Assembly (NCBI GenBank): GCA_022414725.1
Contig: CM039467.1
Location: 9,721,217-9,785,216, forward strand
Reading direction: 5' to 3'
DNA from: Microglena sp. YARC
Lineage: Eukaryota; Chlorophyta; Chlorophyceae; Chlamydomonadales; Chlamydomonadaceae
DNA length: 64,000 nucleotides
A program made the position numbers and the translations under genes. This document shows positions 63,948 through 64,000 of this stretch, in pieces (the stretch's first letter is position 1; each line of letters begins with the position of its first letter). Below the pieces are notes generated by a model, which was not told where the DNA came from, did not search any database, and worked only from the letters and a program-made list of their open reading frames with translations.

Positions 63948-64000
63948 CTGATCCTTACTCCGGGCGGTAGGCAGGTTGAACCCTCCCATATTCTTGATGC
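63948..64000 (-). CDS. Exon K (partial at right edge)
   Basis: The last 17 codons of an exon, reading IKNMGGFNLPTARSKDQ, end at CAG|GTGAGC in phase 0, matching the phase-0 start of exon J. The upstream part lies outside the window, so the support is the donor site and phase only. Confidence 0.55.

Overview
This is eukaryotic nuclear DNA, most likely from a green alga. The evidence is: GT-AG introns; a short run of plant/green-algal telomere repeat (CCCTAAA); Pro/Ala/Gly-rich coding sequence; a Ty3/gypsy element of a style I associate with green algae (FIDD reverse transcriptase, integrase C-terminus followed by a PHD finger); and a decayed Ty1/copia element. No species is assigned. There are no bacterial operons or CRISPR arrays, and no RNA gene could be supported.

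Layout. (1) About 0-23.4 kb, minus strand: eight exons (A-G plus internal structure, coordinates in the features) of one armadillo/HEAT-like repeat protein. All splice sites are canonical and all phases agree, running from exon G (23,387) down to exon A (77). The introns are tandem arrays built from the adjoining exon's own edge. Downstream of an exon lie many copies of its 3' end with the donor site; upstream lie copies of its 5' end with the acceptor site. (2) 23.5-42 kb, plus strand: a large Ty3/gypsy retroelement, antisense to the host exons. Its reading frames are Gag (with one in-frame TGA), zinc knuckle and protease; an unrecognised 806-residue ORF; Pol with reverse transcriptase, RNase H and a C5 cytosine methyltransferase; integrase reached by a -1 shift; integrase C-terminus, PHD finger and Tudor-like segment after an in-frame TAG; and two further small ORFs. 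LTRs were not found by eye. (3) 42-49.7 kb: minisatellites, AT palindromes, dispersed repeats and a probable terminal exon of a minus-strand gene with a C-terminal membrane segment. (4) 49,727-54,220: a degenerate Ty1/copia element with two LTRs, unusual TATCAGC/GCTGATA termini and a 5-bp target duplication. (5) 54.2-64 kb, minus strand: exons of a coiled-coil protein (K, J, I, H), again embedded in exon-edge arrays. It may be the N-terminal part of the same gene as the armadillo exons or a separate gene.

How it fits together. The host gene(s) are transcribed from right to left and have been inflated by repeated tandem duplication of exon-intron junctions. Two plus-strand LTR elements sit between the two exon groups. 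The gypsy element combines a DNA-methylation writer with a PHD reader, suggesting it can influence chromatin at its own copies or its insertion sites. A 26-bp hairpin repeat of the element occurs both as a non-coding tandem leader before its second ORF and, in related form, as an in-frame 11-residue repeat at the RNase H/methyltransferase junction.
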